Shown here: piece after piece, positions 1 through 9,154 of the stretch | Position numbering within the stretch: position 1 is the stretch's first letter | How the letters are laid out: every line of letters begins with the position of its first letter | Source of the DNA: Richelia sp. CSU_2_1 | GTDB taxonomy: Bacteria; Cyanobacteriota; Cyanobacteriia; Cyanobacteriales; Microcoleaceae | DNA: 61,136 bases | Assembly: GCA_012034575.1 (NCBI GenBank) | Contig: JAAUPF010000017.1 | Coordinates: forward strand, 1 to 61,136 | Direction: 5' to 3' | Notes under the pieces: model-generated | Seen by the model: the letters and a program-made list of their open reading frames with translations, nothing else | The model's database searches: none | What the model was told of the DNA's origin: nothing | Made by a program: the position numbers and the translations under genes

Positions 1-2345
1 GGAGTCGGAGTTGGTGTCGGAGTTGGTGTCGGAGTCGGGGTTGGCGTCGGAGTTGGCGTCGGCGTCGGAGTTGGAGTTGGAGTTGGAGTTGGTGTTGGCG
101 GATTGACGGTAATATTCACAAAATCGATATCTGTTTGAGCACCGCCTAATTCTGGAGATCCATTATCTTTTGTCGTCAAAGTCAGCGTATCCGTACCGAC
201 AAAGTTCGGATTCGGCGTATAAGTTAAACCATTTAAAGCAGCATTAATATCGGCTTGATTTCCCGTATAAATCAGGAGATTGCTACCATTTCCCGATCCG
301 GTAATTCCCGCCAGCGAATTCAGGGTAAGAGTGCCGCTGGTAACGCTTAAATTAATTTCCAGTAACTCGCTATCTGGATCGGATACAGAGATGCTGTTGC
401 CGCCGCTAGCAGAGAAGATCTGAGGAGTATTTTGAGTCGTGGTTGTTGTGCCAGTATCAGTAGTAATTTCGAGACTCCAATTGGCAATATTGCCAGGGAT
501 AGTAGCACCCGATCCTATAGACGCATCTTGGTTGAAATCAACTGCATACAATTTCCAAGTGCCGTTGGGGTTAGTTTTGTTAAAAACAGAAAGAGTCGAA
601 CCGTAAGGCCCTACTGGCGATACTGTCGGTGTCAGCCCTCCTGTAAAAAGCGCCTCTGCGTAGGGATAAACATCGGAAAAACCATTTACTGAATAGTTTG
701 TCGGCTTGTAAGTTCCAGAAGTAATTGTTGGTGGCAGTGTTGGGGGTGGAGAAGAAAGAAAAGATGCTGAATTATCATCGAATTTCAGCGTAACATTATT
801 GAGAGGTGCAGATGGAACCTGAGACATTAACATTACATTTTGCCCTTCTGGACCAACTAACAAAAGGTTAATTACCTGTGAGGCAGAGTAAAAGCCATCA
901 TAAGTTTGGACATTGTTGAGAGTGACGCTAACGCTGTCTGCTTTTCCTGTCACACCTGAAACGTCGATAGCAGACGGATACGGTGTTGCTAACAAGTTAT
1001 AATTAGTTATTCCCCCGCTGTTGAGTGTAATATTGTTAGGGTTCGTTGTGGTAGTAGTTATTCTTCCCGGTATAGTGTTGACTGGCGATCGATTTCGGGT
1101 AGAAAATTCCGAAGTATCGCCTGTGGTCGTATTAGTAGCAGTAGCGGTGAGAAATGGTTTGCTTGCGACTGAAGTGTAGGTGAAGTTAATATTAGCATTG
1201 CCAGAACTATCTGTCATTATATCTTGGAAACCCAGAAAAGTTTCACCTTGACCTGCACCTGCGAGGTCATAACTTTTATTAGCAAATAATTCAATGCGGA
1301 AGTTACTGTTAGGAGTGCTGTTGAGAATACCGCTGACTGTGTTACCGCTAACTGAAGTCAAAACAGGGTGATTTTGCAGGTTGTTGCTGCCTGTATCCGC
1401 ATCGCCCAAATCATTGGGACTGACGCCAGTTGTACCTATTAAGTCAATGCCAAATCGTTGGTTGTTAAAAATTTTATTGCCTTGGATAGTATGGCTGCCT
1501 GAATTTCCACTAATCTCAATACCGGTACCTTTATTATTAGCAATGATATTACCTTCTCCAGGTGCTGTGCCGCCGACGATCGTATTATTCGTATCTTTGC
1601 GAAGGATAAAAATACCATTGCCACCATTGCCTAAGTCTATTGTACCTGTTGAATCTGTACCGATGTAGTTGCCAGTAATTTTAGTATTGCTTGCTAGCTC
1701 TGGAATAAAAATGCCTCCTGCTCCTCCAAAAATACCTCCAACAAATAAAGCACCATTACCAGAAATAACGTTGCGTGAGATAATAGTGCCTGTAACGGGG
1801 GCAGGATTAGGATTTTGCCCGAAACTGTTATTGTTGGAACCGCCGATTTTGATGCCACCCACAGTATTACTTACAGCAGCAGTACCGCTAATATCAGTGC
1901 CGATGTAGTTGTCTTGAATGGTATTGTTATTGCTATCCACCCAAATACCAAAGCCAATTGGCGGAAATGCTGATTTCCCAAACCCATTAATAACTAATCC
2001 TTGAATGGTACTGCCACTGGAATTTTCCTGATCGCCAAAAGAACTTCTACTCAGTTCTATACCATTAGTATAGATAACGCCACCATACACACCAAATTGT
2101 ACTAAACTGCCATTGAGTTCGATAATTGGTTTGCCTGCATATCCCGGTTGAGATTTGCCGTCGATAATTACTGGACTGGTAATGGCAGGTAACGCTTGAG
2201 TGCCAAGGGTAATTGTATGAGGTCCTGTGCCGGTAATGTTAAAGTTAATTGTGTCTAATCCGAAATTGAAATTGGCTTGTTCGATCGCACTTCTTAAAGA
2301 ACCCTCACCGCCATCATTCGTATTAGTTACAATGTAAGTAGCCAT
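1..2345 (-). CDS. Parallel beta-helix surface protein with P-domain and Thr-Pro linker (3' end outside window)
   Basis: The minus strand is open from an ATG at 2345 to the window edge (781 codons), so the C-terminus is missing. The N-terminus carries the motif GEGSLRSAI typical of cyanobacterial secreted beta-helix repeat proteins, with no signal peptide. Residues about 60-330 are right-handed beta-helix repeats rich in Asn and Gly, with recurring NYIGTD steps. Residues about 435-625 resemble a proprotein-convertase P-domain (GTWKLYAVD, then NWSLEI). Residues about 640-735 look like a VCBS/cadherin-like beta-sandwich. From about 745 the protein is a Thr-Pro dipeptide linker. Family knowledge suggests a cell-surface or type I-secreted protein; missing C-terminal modules could carry the secretion signal. 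Adhesion or polysaccharide binding is inference. The plus-strand ORFs here are shadows. Confidence 0.8.
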   Translation of the reverse strand, partial: MATYIVTNTNDGGEGSLRSAIEQANFNFGLDTINFNITGTGPHTITLGTQALPAITSPVIIDGKSQPGYAGKPIIELNGSLVQFGVYGGVIYTNGIELSRSSFGDQENSSGSTIQGLVINGFGKSAFPPIGFGIWVDSNNNTIQDNYIGTDISGTAAVSNTVGGIKIGGSNNNSFGQNPNPAPVTGTIISRNVISGNGALFVGGIFGGAGGIFIPELASNTKITGNYIGTDSTGTIDLGNGGNGIFILRKDTNNTIVGGTAPGEGNIIANNKGTGIEISGNSGSHTIQGNKIFNNQRFGIDLIGTTGVSPNDLGDADTGSNNLQNHPVLTSVSGNTVSGILNSTPNSNFRIELFANKSYDLAGAGQGETFLGFQDIMTDSSGNANINFTYTSVASKPFLTATATNTTTGDTSEFSTRNRSPVNTIPGRITTTTTNPNNITLNSGGITNYNLLATPYPSAIDVSGVTGKADSVSVTLNNVQTYDGFYSASQVINLLLVGPEGQNVMLMSQVPSAPLNNVTLKFDDNSASFLSSPPPTLPPTITSGTYKPTNYSVNGFSDVYPYAEALFTGGLTPTVSPVGPYGSTLSVFNKTNPNGTWKLYAVDFNQDASIGSGATIPGNIANWSLEITTDTGTTTTTQNTPQIFSASGGNSISVSDPDSELLEINLSVTSGTLTLNSLAGITGSGNGSNLLIYTGNQADINAALNGLTYTPNPNFVGTDTLTLTTKDNGSPELGGAQTDIDFVNITVNPPTPTPTPTPTPTPTPTPTPTPTPTPTPTPTPT

Positions 2346-3071
2346 TCCTGTACCCTCGATCGCCCTTCATGTTAATCTTTTTCGATCGCTAAGACTGGCA
2401 AAACCGAGCTTAAAATAATGATTCTTAAAACTATAAATACCTAAAATTAGTTGTTTTTAAAAGTCGATCGGTTTGCTTGCAAGTCTTATATCTATTGTTG
2501 CAGCTAATTATAGCAAGTATATTTACGCAAGCCAAAAGTCTTAATATAAATATATATTTTTGCAGGCAAGGGGATGCGATCGCACGGCAGGATTTGTACT
2601 CAGTGCGATCGAACTCGCGATCGCCCGCAATCTTTCACGTACCATAATATTTGTCATTCCCACCAATCCGACGGGGAATCAATTCCCCGTCTCATAGCAA
2701 AAGTCGGTTGAAAACTCACATGGAGCACCAATGTCAATAAGAGGTTTTCTGGTGGGGTGGGGGCGGGTTTATTAACCTATTTGCTACCTTCTGTGACTGT
2801 TGAGAACCCTTTCAAGGTGAGAATCGAATATGCTGCGCTCGTTATTCGATTATCACCTTGAACCCTACAGGTTATTGCGACTGGTGCAAGATCTCAGTTG
2901 AAACCGAATGAGGATTTATGTTTGTATTTTTACCAAGATAATTAAGTTGTGTAGGTTGGTTTTCACTTCGTTCAACCCAAAATCAAACCAGATAAATTTT
3001 AATTTTATTAACCAAACATCTGGATTTAGTGCTATCATTAAGTTAAACCCGATCGCTCAACCTGTAAATTA
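2346..3071. other. Intergenic region with one dispersed repeat
   Basis: AT-rich spacer between the divergently placed beta-helix gene and the cytochrome c6 gene; it must hold both promoters. Apart from the palindromic repeat at 2670-2715, no convincing gene or RNA is seen. A second imperfect inverted arrangement (AAGGTGAGAATCGA and its partner near 2815-2865) is present but has no T-run. Confidence 0.5.
2670..2715. repeat. Palindromic dispersed repeat (GGGGAATCAATTCCCC type)
   Basis: A perfect 10-bp stem (2670-2691) is followed by CTCATAGCAAAAGTCGGTTG. The same unit occurs twice, in frame, inside the large kinase gene near 48865-49000. It is a dispersed repeat family member rather than a terminator, as no T-run follows. 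Confidence 0.75.
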
Positions 3072-3440
3072 ATGCTTTTACCAAGTCAAGTTAAAAAAAT
3101 TATTTGCGCAGTCCTATTAATAGTGACACTGGCATTTGGAGAAATTGCTTTCAACCCTCCAACAGCCCTAGCAGATACCGCAAATATTGCAACAGGAGCT
3201 GAAGTATTCAGCGTCAACTGTGCGGGATGTCACATTAACGGCAGCAACATTATCAGGCGCGGCAAAAACTTAAAACTCAAAGCATTGAAAAAATATAAAA
3301 TGGATTCGATCGCCAATATTTCCGATTTAGTAACTAATGGCAAAGGCGTGATGTCCGCTTACAAAGATCGTTTGTCAGAACAGCAAATTATTGATGTTTC
3401 AGCTTACGTGTTATCGCAAGCTGCAAATGATTGGAAATAG
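3072..3440 (+). CDS. petJ: Cytochrome c6 (c6-like)
   Basis: 122-residue soluble c-type cytochrome. Residues 1-34 are a Sec signal ending in ALAD. The haem attachment motif CAGCH sits at about residues 50-54. The axial Met lies in GKGVMSAYKDRLS, which aligns with the GKNAMPAFGGRLS region of classical cytochrome c6, and the C-terminus has the family YVLSQA helix. Cytochrome c6 carries electrons in the thylakoid lumen from cytochrome b6f to photosystem I or the terminal oxidase. The usual AMPAF motif is altered to VMSAY, so a c6-like paralogue with a different redox potential is possible. Monocistronic. Confidence 0.82.
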   Translation: MLLPSQVKKIICAVLLIVTLAFGEIAFNPPTALADTANIATGAEVFSVNCAGCHINGSNIIRRGKNLKLKALKKYKMDSIANISDLVTNGKGVMSAYKDRLSEQQIIDVSAYVLSQAANDWK

Positions 3441-3474
3441 GGAGGGAATTAAGTTCGCACTACTAATTAAAGAC

Positions 3475-3629
3475 AGATCCCCCCTAGCCCCCCTTAAGAA
3501 GGGGGGGACTGGAAACTTCTTGAAGTCCCTCTTAACAGAGGGGGACTGGAAATGCTCAAAGTCTCTCTTAACAGAGGGGGACTGGAAATGCTCAAAGTCT
3601 CACTTCTTAAGGGGGATTTAGGGGGATCT
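3475..3629. mobile_element. MITE-like element with terminal inverted repeats and 4-bp direct repeat
   Basis: The left end (3475-3500, AGATCCCCCCTAGCC...) is the inverted complement of the right end (3603-3629). AGAC flanks both sides (3471-3474 and 3630-3633), as expected for a target-site duplication. Inside are two direct copies of a unit containing CTCTTAACAGAGGGGGACTGG. There is no transposase gene. The left arm also forms a CCCCCCTT/AAGGGGGG hairpin. Confidence 0.65.
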
Positions 3630-3730
3630 AGACTTTGCGTAAAAATGACATTTCTGTTAAGTTTTAGTATTAAGTTGAGACGAATGAGACTTAAGTCATG
3701 ACTGCAAACAATTATTAGAAGTGTTCCCAG

Positions 3731-4231
3731 ATGAAAAAAAAAGATTTTTGGCGCAAACTTGTAACTATTATTACCTTATGTCTCTGTCTGACGATCGCAC
3801 CCAGTCCCCCCGCTTTAGCTTCAATTCACAAATATCCAGAAACGGGCGATCGCGTGATGTTTCGATCGGTCCAAAGCCTGCGCGATAATGATGGTAAAGC
3901 GTGGCAAGTCGTGCTTTACAAGCGGGTAAAGTTAGGATTGGTAAACTCTGTAAATCTCAGGTTGATAGGATTTCCCGGTATCGAGTTAATCCACCCGGCG
4001 GATTTGACAGTTATAGCCGGAAAAACCGAAATTGGGAAAGCTGATGATATTTGGGCTGATTCAGATTTGCCCGTTAATGTGGGAGAATACGACTTTCGAT
4101 CGCTCGTCATGAAATTGGAAAGCAATCGCCCTTTGCAGTTGAATTTGCCCGTGAAAGGTACAACGGATACAGAGTTGCTCGTCCCTCCCTTTGCAGTGAG
4201 AGAATGGAGGCTATTATTAGAAAAAAGTTAA
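3731..4231 (+). CDS. Exported DUF3122-like protein
   Basis: 166 residues. A positively charged start is followed by a hydrophobic segment (about residues 11-27) and a signal-peptidase-like site at PALAS. The mature part is beta-rich, with VMFRSVQSLRDNDGKAWQVV and a C-terminal PPFAVREWR, the pattern I associate with the cyanobacterial family DUF3122. Probably periplasmic or lumenal. No catalytic motif is visible and function is unknown. It stands alone between the MITE-like element and a short spacer. Confidence 0.6.
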   Translation: MKKKDFWRKLVTIITLCLCLTIAPSPPALASIHKYPETGDRVMFRSVQSLRDNDGKAWQVVLYKRVKLGLVNSVNLRLIGFPGIELIHPADLTVIAGKTEIGKADDIWADSDLPVNVGEYDFRSLVMKLESNRPLQLNLPVKGTTDTELLVPPFAVREWRLLLEKS

Positions 4232-4507
4232 GTTATGACTCAAATTATGAGTAAAACAGGAAGCAGTAATTTTGGATACTATGTAAAAGTCCGCGCGTGC
4301 GAAACTATCCTGTAGGGAATCGCTCTAAATCGGTAAAATAGTGAAAATTGCTACATTATCTATTTCCTAAATAGCGATGTTTAAATATCTAACTAAAGAT
4401 ATATCTTGTCGATTTCGATCGAGAATGGGGAAACAAACTAAAATCGCGATCGGTCACGATTGAAAGTTAAGCTACTTAAACCTGCGTGTCTGGAGAGTTT
4501 ATTTATT

Positions 4508-4723
4508 ATGAGTCCGATCCGCACAATTGTCCGGCAAGCTTTGGCAGCGGGCTATCTGACGGTAGATGCAGAAGAACAGTTGCGAAGTCTTTTGCAGACA
4601 ACTAAGTACGGTTTAGAAGATTTTGAGGCTTTTATTGCTTTGCAAACTGAGGTAGTAGAAGGTAGAGTTAAACAGCAAGCTTGGGAATTGTTGCGATCGA
4701 ACTCTATTGCTGCGACTGTTTGA
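4508..4723 (+). CDS. Small conserved cyanobacterial protein
   Basis: 71 residues from the ATG at 4508, preceded by GGAGAG about 12 bases upstream. A TTG 48 bases earlier is also open but has no ribosome binding site. The sequence (MSPIRTIVRQALAAGYLTVDAEEQLRSLL) is helical and charged without membrane segments or metal motifs. It resembles short hypothetical proteins common in cyanobacteria; function unknown. Confidence 0.6.
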   Translation: MSPIRTIVRQALAAGYLTVDAEEQLRSLLQTTKYGLEDFEAFIALQTEVVEGRVKQQAWELLRSNSIAATV

Positions 4724-4790
4724 ATTAAGGTCGATCGTACTTTTGAATGAATTAAGTGCGATCGAGCTTATATTAATTAATTGGTTTTGC

Positions 4791-4833
4791 AACCGCAGAT
4801 ATTAGCGGATAAACGCAGATGAACGCAGATGGG
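4791..4833. repeat. ACGCAGATG-type short repeat
   Basis: Iterated CGCAGAT units (AACCGCAGATATTAGCGGAT, then AAACGCAGATGAACGCAGATG) just past the stop of the NACHT gene. This is a common non-coding repeat in filamentous cyanobacteria. Confidence 0.5.
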
Positions 4834-4843
4834 ATGGGTAGAA

Positions 4844-7800
4844 TTATTGCATTCCTAGCTGTCGCTTTAACGCTTCTGGAACATTAACGGCTGTATCCAA
4901 ACCCCGAACATTTTCCCACTTTGTATTTTCATTCCATTTGACATCACCAAAAGTACGATCGCTGAGGAATGTATCGCTGAGGTCTGCATTGCTGAGGTCT
5001 GCATCACTGAGGTCTGCATTACGGAGGTTTGCGCCGCTGAGGTATGCGCCACCAAGGTCTGCGCCACAAAGGTTTACGCTGCCAAGGTTTGCGCCCCGGA
5101 GATTTGCGCGGCTGAGGTTTGCGCGACTGAGGTTTGCACGACCTAAGTCTGCACGGCCGAGGTCTGCGTCAGCCAGGTTTACGGCATTGAGGTCTGCACT
5201 CCAAAGGTTTGCGCCGCGAAGGTTTGCGTAGCGAAAGTTAGCTTCCCAGAGGTTTGCGTCTCGGAGGTATGTACCGCGGAGGTCTGCGCCGCGAAGGTCT
5301 GCATCGCGAAGGTCTGCGCCACGGAGATTTGCGTCGCGGAGGTTTGCTGCGCCAAGGTTTGCATTGCGGAGGTTTGCGTCCCGAAGGTTTGCAAGGCTTA
5401 GGTATGCGCCGCGGAGATTTGCGCTATCAAGAAAAGATCCAATTACCGAATTAAAAACCCCTATTCCCCAAGAATTGCTGTAACTGATAATGCGAAGAAA
5501 TCGCCCATAGTCACAAGCTTTAATGCCTGGTTGACCGCAAGGAAAAAAGTTAATTTTATCTTTTAAGTCATCTCTCTGCTGACCGTAACGGTGCAACTCC
5601 AACAGCAAAATCATTACATTCAAACCAGCGTAAATATCTATTTGCCGCAGCCCCAGTTCTTGAGTTTTCAATTGTTCCCGCAGCAGGCACATCTTCTTCT
5701 GAGGCAAACTTTCCGGCAGCATATCAATAAATTCCCCTTCGCACCACCGCAGATAAAAATCTTCCAGACGCTGGAATAATTCTACAGGGCGAAACTGACT
5801 TGCTTCCCCTGCACCAGCCGGAGTTGTTAACAACCCCATCAAATATTCCACAATTTCTTCCGTCAACCCCCCATAACCCAACAAATCGTAAATCTGCCAG
5901 TCCATATCGGAGTCTTTAGTATTAAATCCTTTACCTCTTTTTCCCGGTTCCGTCCACTCTTGCAAACTTTCTTTCAATCGTTCCGCACACAGAAATTCAC
6001 CAAAACTTTTGTGTACAAACTCCACAGAACCTTCTTTACTGTTTTGCTGAAGGTAAAAAACCGCCAAAGCATTTCTCAAAGGATTATCGCCAATGCGTTT
6101 TTGTGCTTCCTCAAGTAATGATTTAACCACATTGTCTTCTCTCAACCGTTCCTCAATCATCGCTACAGGAGCGGATTCTCCTCCCGACTGTACTACGCAC
6201 AATCCTGCTTCAATAAGAATTCGCCGCAAATCCTCTGTTTCCAGTTCTGTCAAATCGCGATTGAGCCAGTCAGACCGCTGTTTTGTAAGTATCCAATTCA
6301 CGGCTTGGTTGTAAATCGAGATTTTTGCTTGAGTGCTGTTAGTTCCGTGAAAATCTTCAACTTTCAATTCTTTGTCCCGGTGAATTGCTGCTAAAAGATA
6401 AAGCAATAGCGGTTCTCGTGACAGTTCTGATTTTACATTTTCTGGGCAGTTTTGATGTTTCAAAAAATTCTGAAAATCCGAGTTTGTTTCCGCTCCAGTC
6501 TGGGCTTCCCACTTGCTGAACCATTGCTGCTGCAATTCGTCGTCCATTACATGAATTTCGACTCGTTCCAGATTATCCGGCATTTGCCTTTCAATTCCCT
6601 GCAAAGCTAAAGTTCTGCCAGTAATCAAAACTCGATGTCCCATTTCCGAACTCTGCTGGCAATCGCGCTGAAATTGCCCTACTTGCTTGAGAAATTGCTC
6701 TAATCCACCACTGTTTCTTCCCTCCATCAGTAACTCGTCAAAGCCATCTAATAAAAATAAATATCGCGTGTTGCGATCCATCAACCAGCCATCATCGCTA
6801 GCAAAACTAGCATTAACTGCATTTGTCAGCGTTTCTCTAAAACTCTTTTGCAATGTAGGAATATCCCGCAATCGAATTAACACGGGCGTCCAAACAGGAT
6901 GCAAATCTTGCCTCACCCAGTCAGAAAACATCCGACAAAAAACGCTTTTACCGCGGCCCGGTCCCGCTTCGATAAACATCACGCGATTTTGTTTGTTTTC
7001 ATCTGCAAGCAATTGCTTTGTCCAAGTTTCTAAATCGAAAGCTGCTGCATCTTTAATAGGCTTGCCGTTTTTATCAAGTGGCTTTGCCTTCAGCGGCACG
7101 TAGATATCGTGAAAAGTAAACTCTTCTGCAAATACTTTTTCTTGAGGTTTGGTGGCGATTTGTTCTGCTAAATAAGTGTCGATACTGTCATATTTATCGA
7201 TATCTTTTTGCCAGCGATCGCGATAAAGTTCTGCCAGCACTCTTAACTCATCTTTTGCCTCAGCCAATGCCTCACTAATATATCGAGGCGTACTCCAAGC
7301 TACTCGCGCTGTCAAAGTTTTAGCTGTACGTTCATCTAATCCTACTTCCTGCAATCGATTTAACAGTAAATTATTAAATTGTTCAGCTAATTTAGATAGG
7401 GGAAAACACTCGATCGCTCTTCGGGCATCACGTTCATCTAAAGATGATTCCGCGAGGTCTTCAATTTGCTGTTTAAATGGTTCTGAAACAACTGATTCAA
7501 GATTGATGCTAGTTAAAATATTGCTGTCATTGAGATATTTATCCAAAGCCTTACAATAAGCTAAAACCGCAGCAAACTGCACGTAATCAGAGAAAGTTCG
7601 ATCGTCCTGCGGCTTGTTTTGAAAACGCTTTTGCCACCGCACGGCAATTTGCACGAATCCTACTCCCGCCGCAACAACAGCAACCGCAGGATTGACCGCT
7701 GCACCAGCCACTCCCGCAACCGCAACAGCACCAGAAATGACCGCATTTACACTATCAACACCATCCACCACTAAATCGTGCCGTCCCCGCAACAATTCTC

Positions 7801-7864
7801 TATGGTCAGTCGTCAACATCTTCCAGATTTTTTTCAGTTTATTTTCGGAATTTTCCTGAGCCAT
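4844..7864 (-). CDS. NACHT-family STAND NTPase with C-terminal pentapeptide repeats
   Basis: 1006 residues. The N-terminus has an Ala/Val-rich hydrophobic stretch (about 38-75) and a helical region. The NACHT NTPase follows, with Walker A GPGRGKS near residue 300 and Walker B LFLLDGFDEL near 371, then a winged-helix/helical segment to about 700. Residues about 810-970 are tandem A(D/N)L-x-x pentapeptides forming a right-handed quadrilateral beta-helix. Such proteins resemble plant and animal NLRs. In bacteria several NACHT proteins defend against phage, with the C-terminal repeats acting as sensor. No known effector nuclease is visible, so the N-terminal hydrophobic region may itself be the effector (inference). 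Single gene, no partner in an operon. Confidence 0.82.
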   Translation of the reverse strand: MAQENSENKLKKIWKMLTTDHRELLRGRHDLVVDGVDSVNAVISGAVAVAGVAGAAVNPAVAVVAAGVGFVQIAVRWQKRFQNKPQDDRTFSDYVQFAAVLAYCKALDKYLNDSNILTSINLESVVSEPFKQQIEDLAESSLDERDARRAIECFPLSKLAEQFNNLLLNRLQEVGLDERTAKTLTARVAWSTPRYISEALAEAKDELRVLAELYRDRWQKDIDKYDSIDTYLAEQIATKPQEKVFAEEFTFHDIYVPLKAKPLDKNGKPIKDAAAFDLETWTKQLLADENKQNRVMFIEAGPGRGKSVFCRMFSDWVRQDLHPVWTPVLIRLRDIPTLQKSFRETLTNAVNASFASDDGWLMDRNTRYLFLLDGFDELLMEGRNSGGLEQFLKQVGQFQRDCQQSSEMGHRVLITGRTLALQGIERQMPDNLERVEIHVMDDELQQQWFSKWEAQTGAETNSDFQNFLKHQNCPENVKSELSREPLLLYLLAAIHRDKELKVEDFHGTNSTQAKISIYNQAVNWILTKQRSDWLNRDLTELETEDLRRILIEAGLCVVQSGGESAPVAMIEERLREDNVVKSLLEEAQKRIGDNPLRNALAVFYLQQNSKEGSVEFVHKSFGEFLCAERLKESLQEWTEPGKRGKGFNTKDSDMDWQIYDLLGYGGLTEEIVEYLMGLLTTPAGAGEASQFRPVELFQRLEDFYLRWCEGEFIDMLPESLPQKKMCLLREQLKTQELGLRQIDIYAGLNVMILLLELHRYGQQRDDLKDKINFFPCGQPGIKACDYGRFLRIISYSNSWGIGVFNSVIGSFLDSANLRGAYLSLANLRDANLRNANLGAANLRDANLRGADLRDADLRGADLRGTYLRDANLWEANFRYANLRGANLWSADLNAVNLADADLGRADLGRANLSRANLSRANLRGANLGSVNLCGADLGGAYLSGANLRNADLSDADLSNADLSDTFLSDRTFGDVKWNENTKWENVRGLDTAVNVPEALKRQLGMQ

Positions 7865-7998
7865 ATTTTTACCTGCAGTCTTTCAGAGGATTGAATTGCA
7901 GAAAATCTACATTCAACTTTGCAAACATTCCGCAAATAAATAAAAATCAAAGTATATCAAAATGTCGCTAAGAGTCGAGTTGAGCGAAGCGAAACTTC

Positions 7999-8120
7999 CT
8001 AGTCCGCGAAGGCGGACTTCGTTTGTATAGACGCGGTTTCAACCGCCGAGTCTTCGTGCGACAAGACGCGGTTTCAACCGCCGAGTCTTCGTGCGACAAG
8101 ACGCGGCTTCAACCGCCGAG
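7999..8120. repeat. Extragenic repeat with 35-bp tandem units
   Basis: A hairpin AGTCCGCGAAGGCGGACT (from about 8001) leads into GACGCGGTTTCAACCGCCGAG plus TCTTCGTGCGACAA. The 35-bp unit is present at 8030-8064 and 8065-8099, with a 21-bp partial third copy at 8100-8120. Copies are contiguous and each contains GCGGTTTCAACCGC. Non-coding. The rest of the 7865-8338 gap holds only simple repeats (ACTAATG near 8266-8295). Confidence 0.75.
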
Positions 8121-8338
8121 TATTTTAATCTTGACAAAAATCCCGCGATCGGCAATAATAGTAGATTGTCTCTCTAAATCCTGCTCGGATCGGGTCAAGA
8201 CATATCAAAAGCTGGAAAGCAGTCAAAGTTAAACAACCAAGAGCCCTTAATCAGCAGTTTAAAACTAATGACTAATGACTAATGACTAATGACTAAATAA
8301 CTAACCAGCTACCTGTACGGCAAACTCAAAACCATCCC

Positions 8339-8731
8339 ATGACTTACGCAATCATTGAAACCGGCGGCAAACAACTGCGAGTAGAAGCAGGCCGCTTCTA
8401 CGACATCGAACTGCTTCACGTCGAAGCCGAATCAAAAGTCACCATAGACAAAGTATTTCTGATTCAACACGAAAACGACGTTCACATCGGCCAGCCCCTA
8501 GTAGAAAATGCCACAGTTGAAGGCACGGTACTGCGGCATTTTCGCGGCCGGAAAGTGCTCGTCTACAAGATGAAGCCGAAAAAGAAAACCCGCAAGAAAA
8601 AAGGCCACCGCCAAGAAACGACGCGCTTTCTGATCGATTCCATCAGCGTCAACGGCACAGTATTAGCAGCAAGAGACACAACAGAAAAAGTTGTTGAAAC
8701 TCCTCAAATTGCCGAATCTGAAGCAGAATAA
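8339..8731 (+). CDS. rplU: 50S ribosomal protein L21
   Basis: 130 residues starting MTYAIIETGGKQLRVEAGRFYD, the diagnostic L21 opening. GQPLVENATVEGTVL follows, then a basic KMKPKKKTRKKKGHRQ segment that contacts 23S rRNA. The C-terminal acidic extension (about residues 112-130) is common in cyanobacteria. It is followed 28 bases later by rpmA, the conserved L21-L27 pair, so the two are very likely co-transcribed. Confidence 0.97.
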   Translation: MTYAIIETGGKQLRVEAGRFYDIELLHVEAESKVTIDKVFLIQHENDVHIGQPLVENATVEGTVLRHFRGRKVLVYKMKPKKKTRKKKGHRQETTRFLIDSISVNGTVLAARDTTEKVVETPQIAESEAE

Positions 8732-8759
8732 AAGATAGTAGAAAACAGTCGAGGAAATC

Positions 8760-9032
8760 ATGGCTCACAAGAAAGGTACGGGTAGCACCCGCAACGGCCG
8801 CGACTCAAACGCCCAGCGCTTGGGCGTCAAAAAGTACGGAGGCCAAGTAGTGAAAGCAGGCAACATTTTGATCCGCCAGCGCGGCACCAAATTTCACGCC
8901 GGTGAAAACGTCGGTGTCGGCAGAGACTACACTCTGTTTGCCCTGACTGACGGCATCGTAACTTTTGAAAGAAAAGGCAAAAGCCGCAAGAAAGTTAGCA
9001 TTTATCCGGCCCCTGTCGCCGTCGCAGTCTAA
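8760..9032 (+). CDS. rpmA: 50S ribosomal protein L27
   Basis: 90 residues starting [24 protein letters not shown], the canonical L27 N-terminus that reaches the peptidyl-transferase centre. There is no cleavable N-terminal extension of the Firmicutes type. Second gene of the rplU-rpmA operon; a GAGGAAAT ribosome binding site precedes the ATG. Confidence 0.97.
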   Translation: MAHKKGTGSTRNGRDSNAQRLGVKKYGGQVVKAGNILIRQRGTKFHAGENVGVGRDYTLFALTDGIVTFERKGKSRKKVSIYPAPVAVAV

Positions 9033-9050
9033 TCTTCTTTCTGATTCTGA

Positions 9051-9082
9051 CGCACCCTACAAACTCGATATGGTAGGGTGCG
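9051..9082 (+). terminator. Hairpin downstream of rpmA
   Basis: Perfect 10-bp stem CGCACCCTAC / GTAGGGTGCG with a 12-base loop, 18 bases past the stop. No T-run follows directly, so it may be a processing or repeat hairpin that acts with the next one. Confidence 0.4.
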
Positions 9083-9103
9083 TTAGTGGTGAAAATCTTC
9101 GGT

Positions 9104-9154
9104 AAAAAACCCGGTTTCTTTGGTCTTAAAAAGATGTGAGAAACCGGGTTTTTT
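9104..9154. terminator. AAACCCGGTTT inverted repeat, probable bidirectional terminator
   Basis: 16-bp perfect arms AAAAAACCCGGTTTCT (9104-9119) and AGAAACCGGGTTTTTT (9139-9154) ending in a T-run on either strand. The same repeat family appears near 25575-25725, 37300-37365 and 43580, usually downstream of genes. Confidence 0.6.

Noticed and set aside
1381-1908. Plus-strand hydrophobic ORFs in the left region
   Set aside because: Shadows of the continuous minus-strand beta-helix gene; hydrophobicity comes from complementing Asn/Gly/Thr-rich codons.
3391-3621. Small ORF reading into the MITE-like element
   Set aside because: Overlaps the end of petJ, has no ribosome binding site and encodes the repeat itself.
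4938-5454. Arg/Leu- and Thr-rich ORFs on both strands
   Set aside because: Periodic shadows of the pentapeptide repeats in the NACHT gene.
8030-8120. CRISPR-like repeats of 35 bp
   Set aside because: Units are directly adjacent with no spacers, and there are no cas genes; a tandem extragenic repeat.
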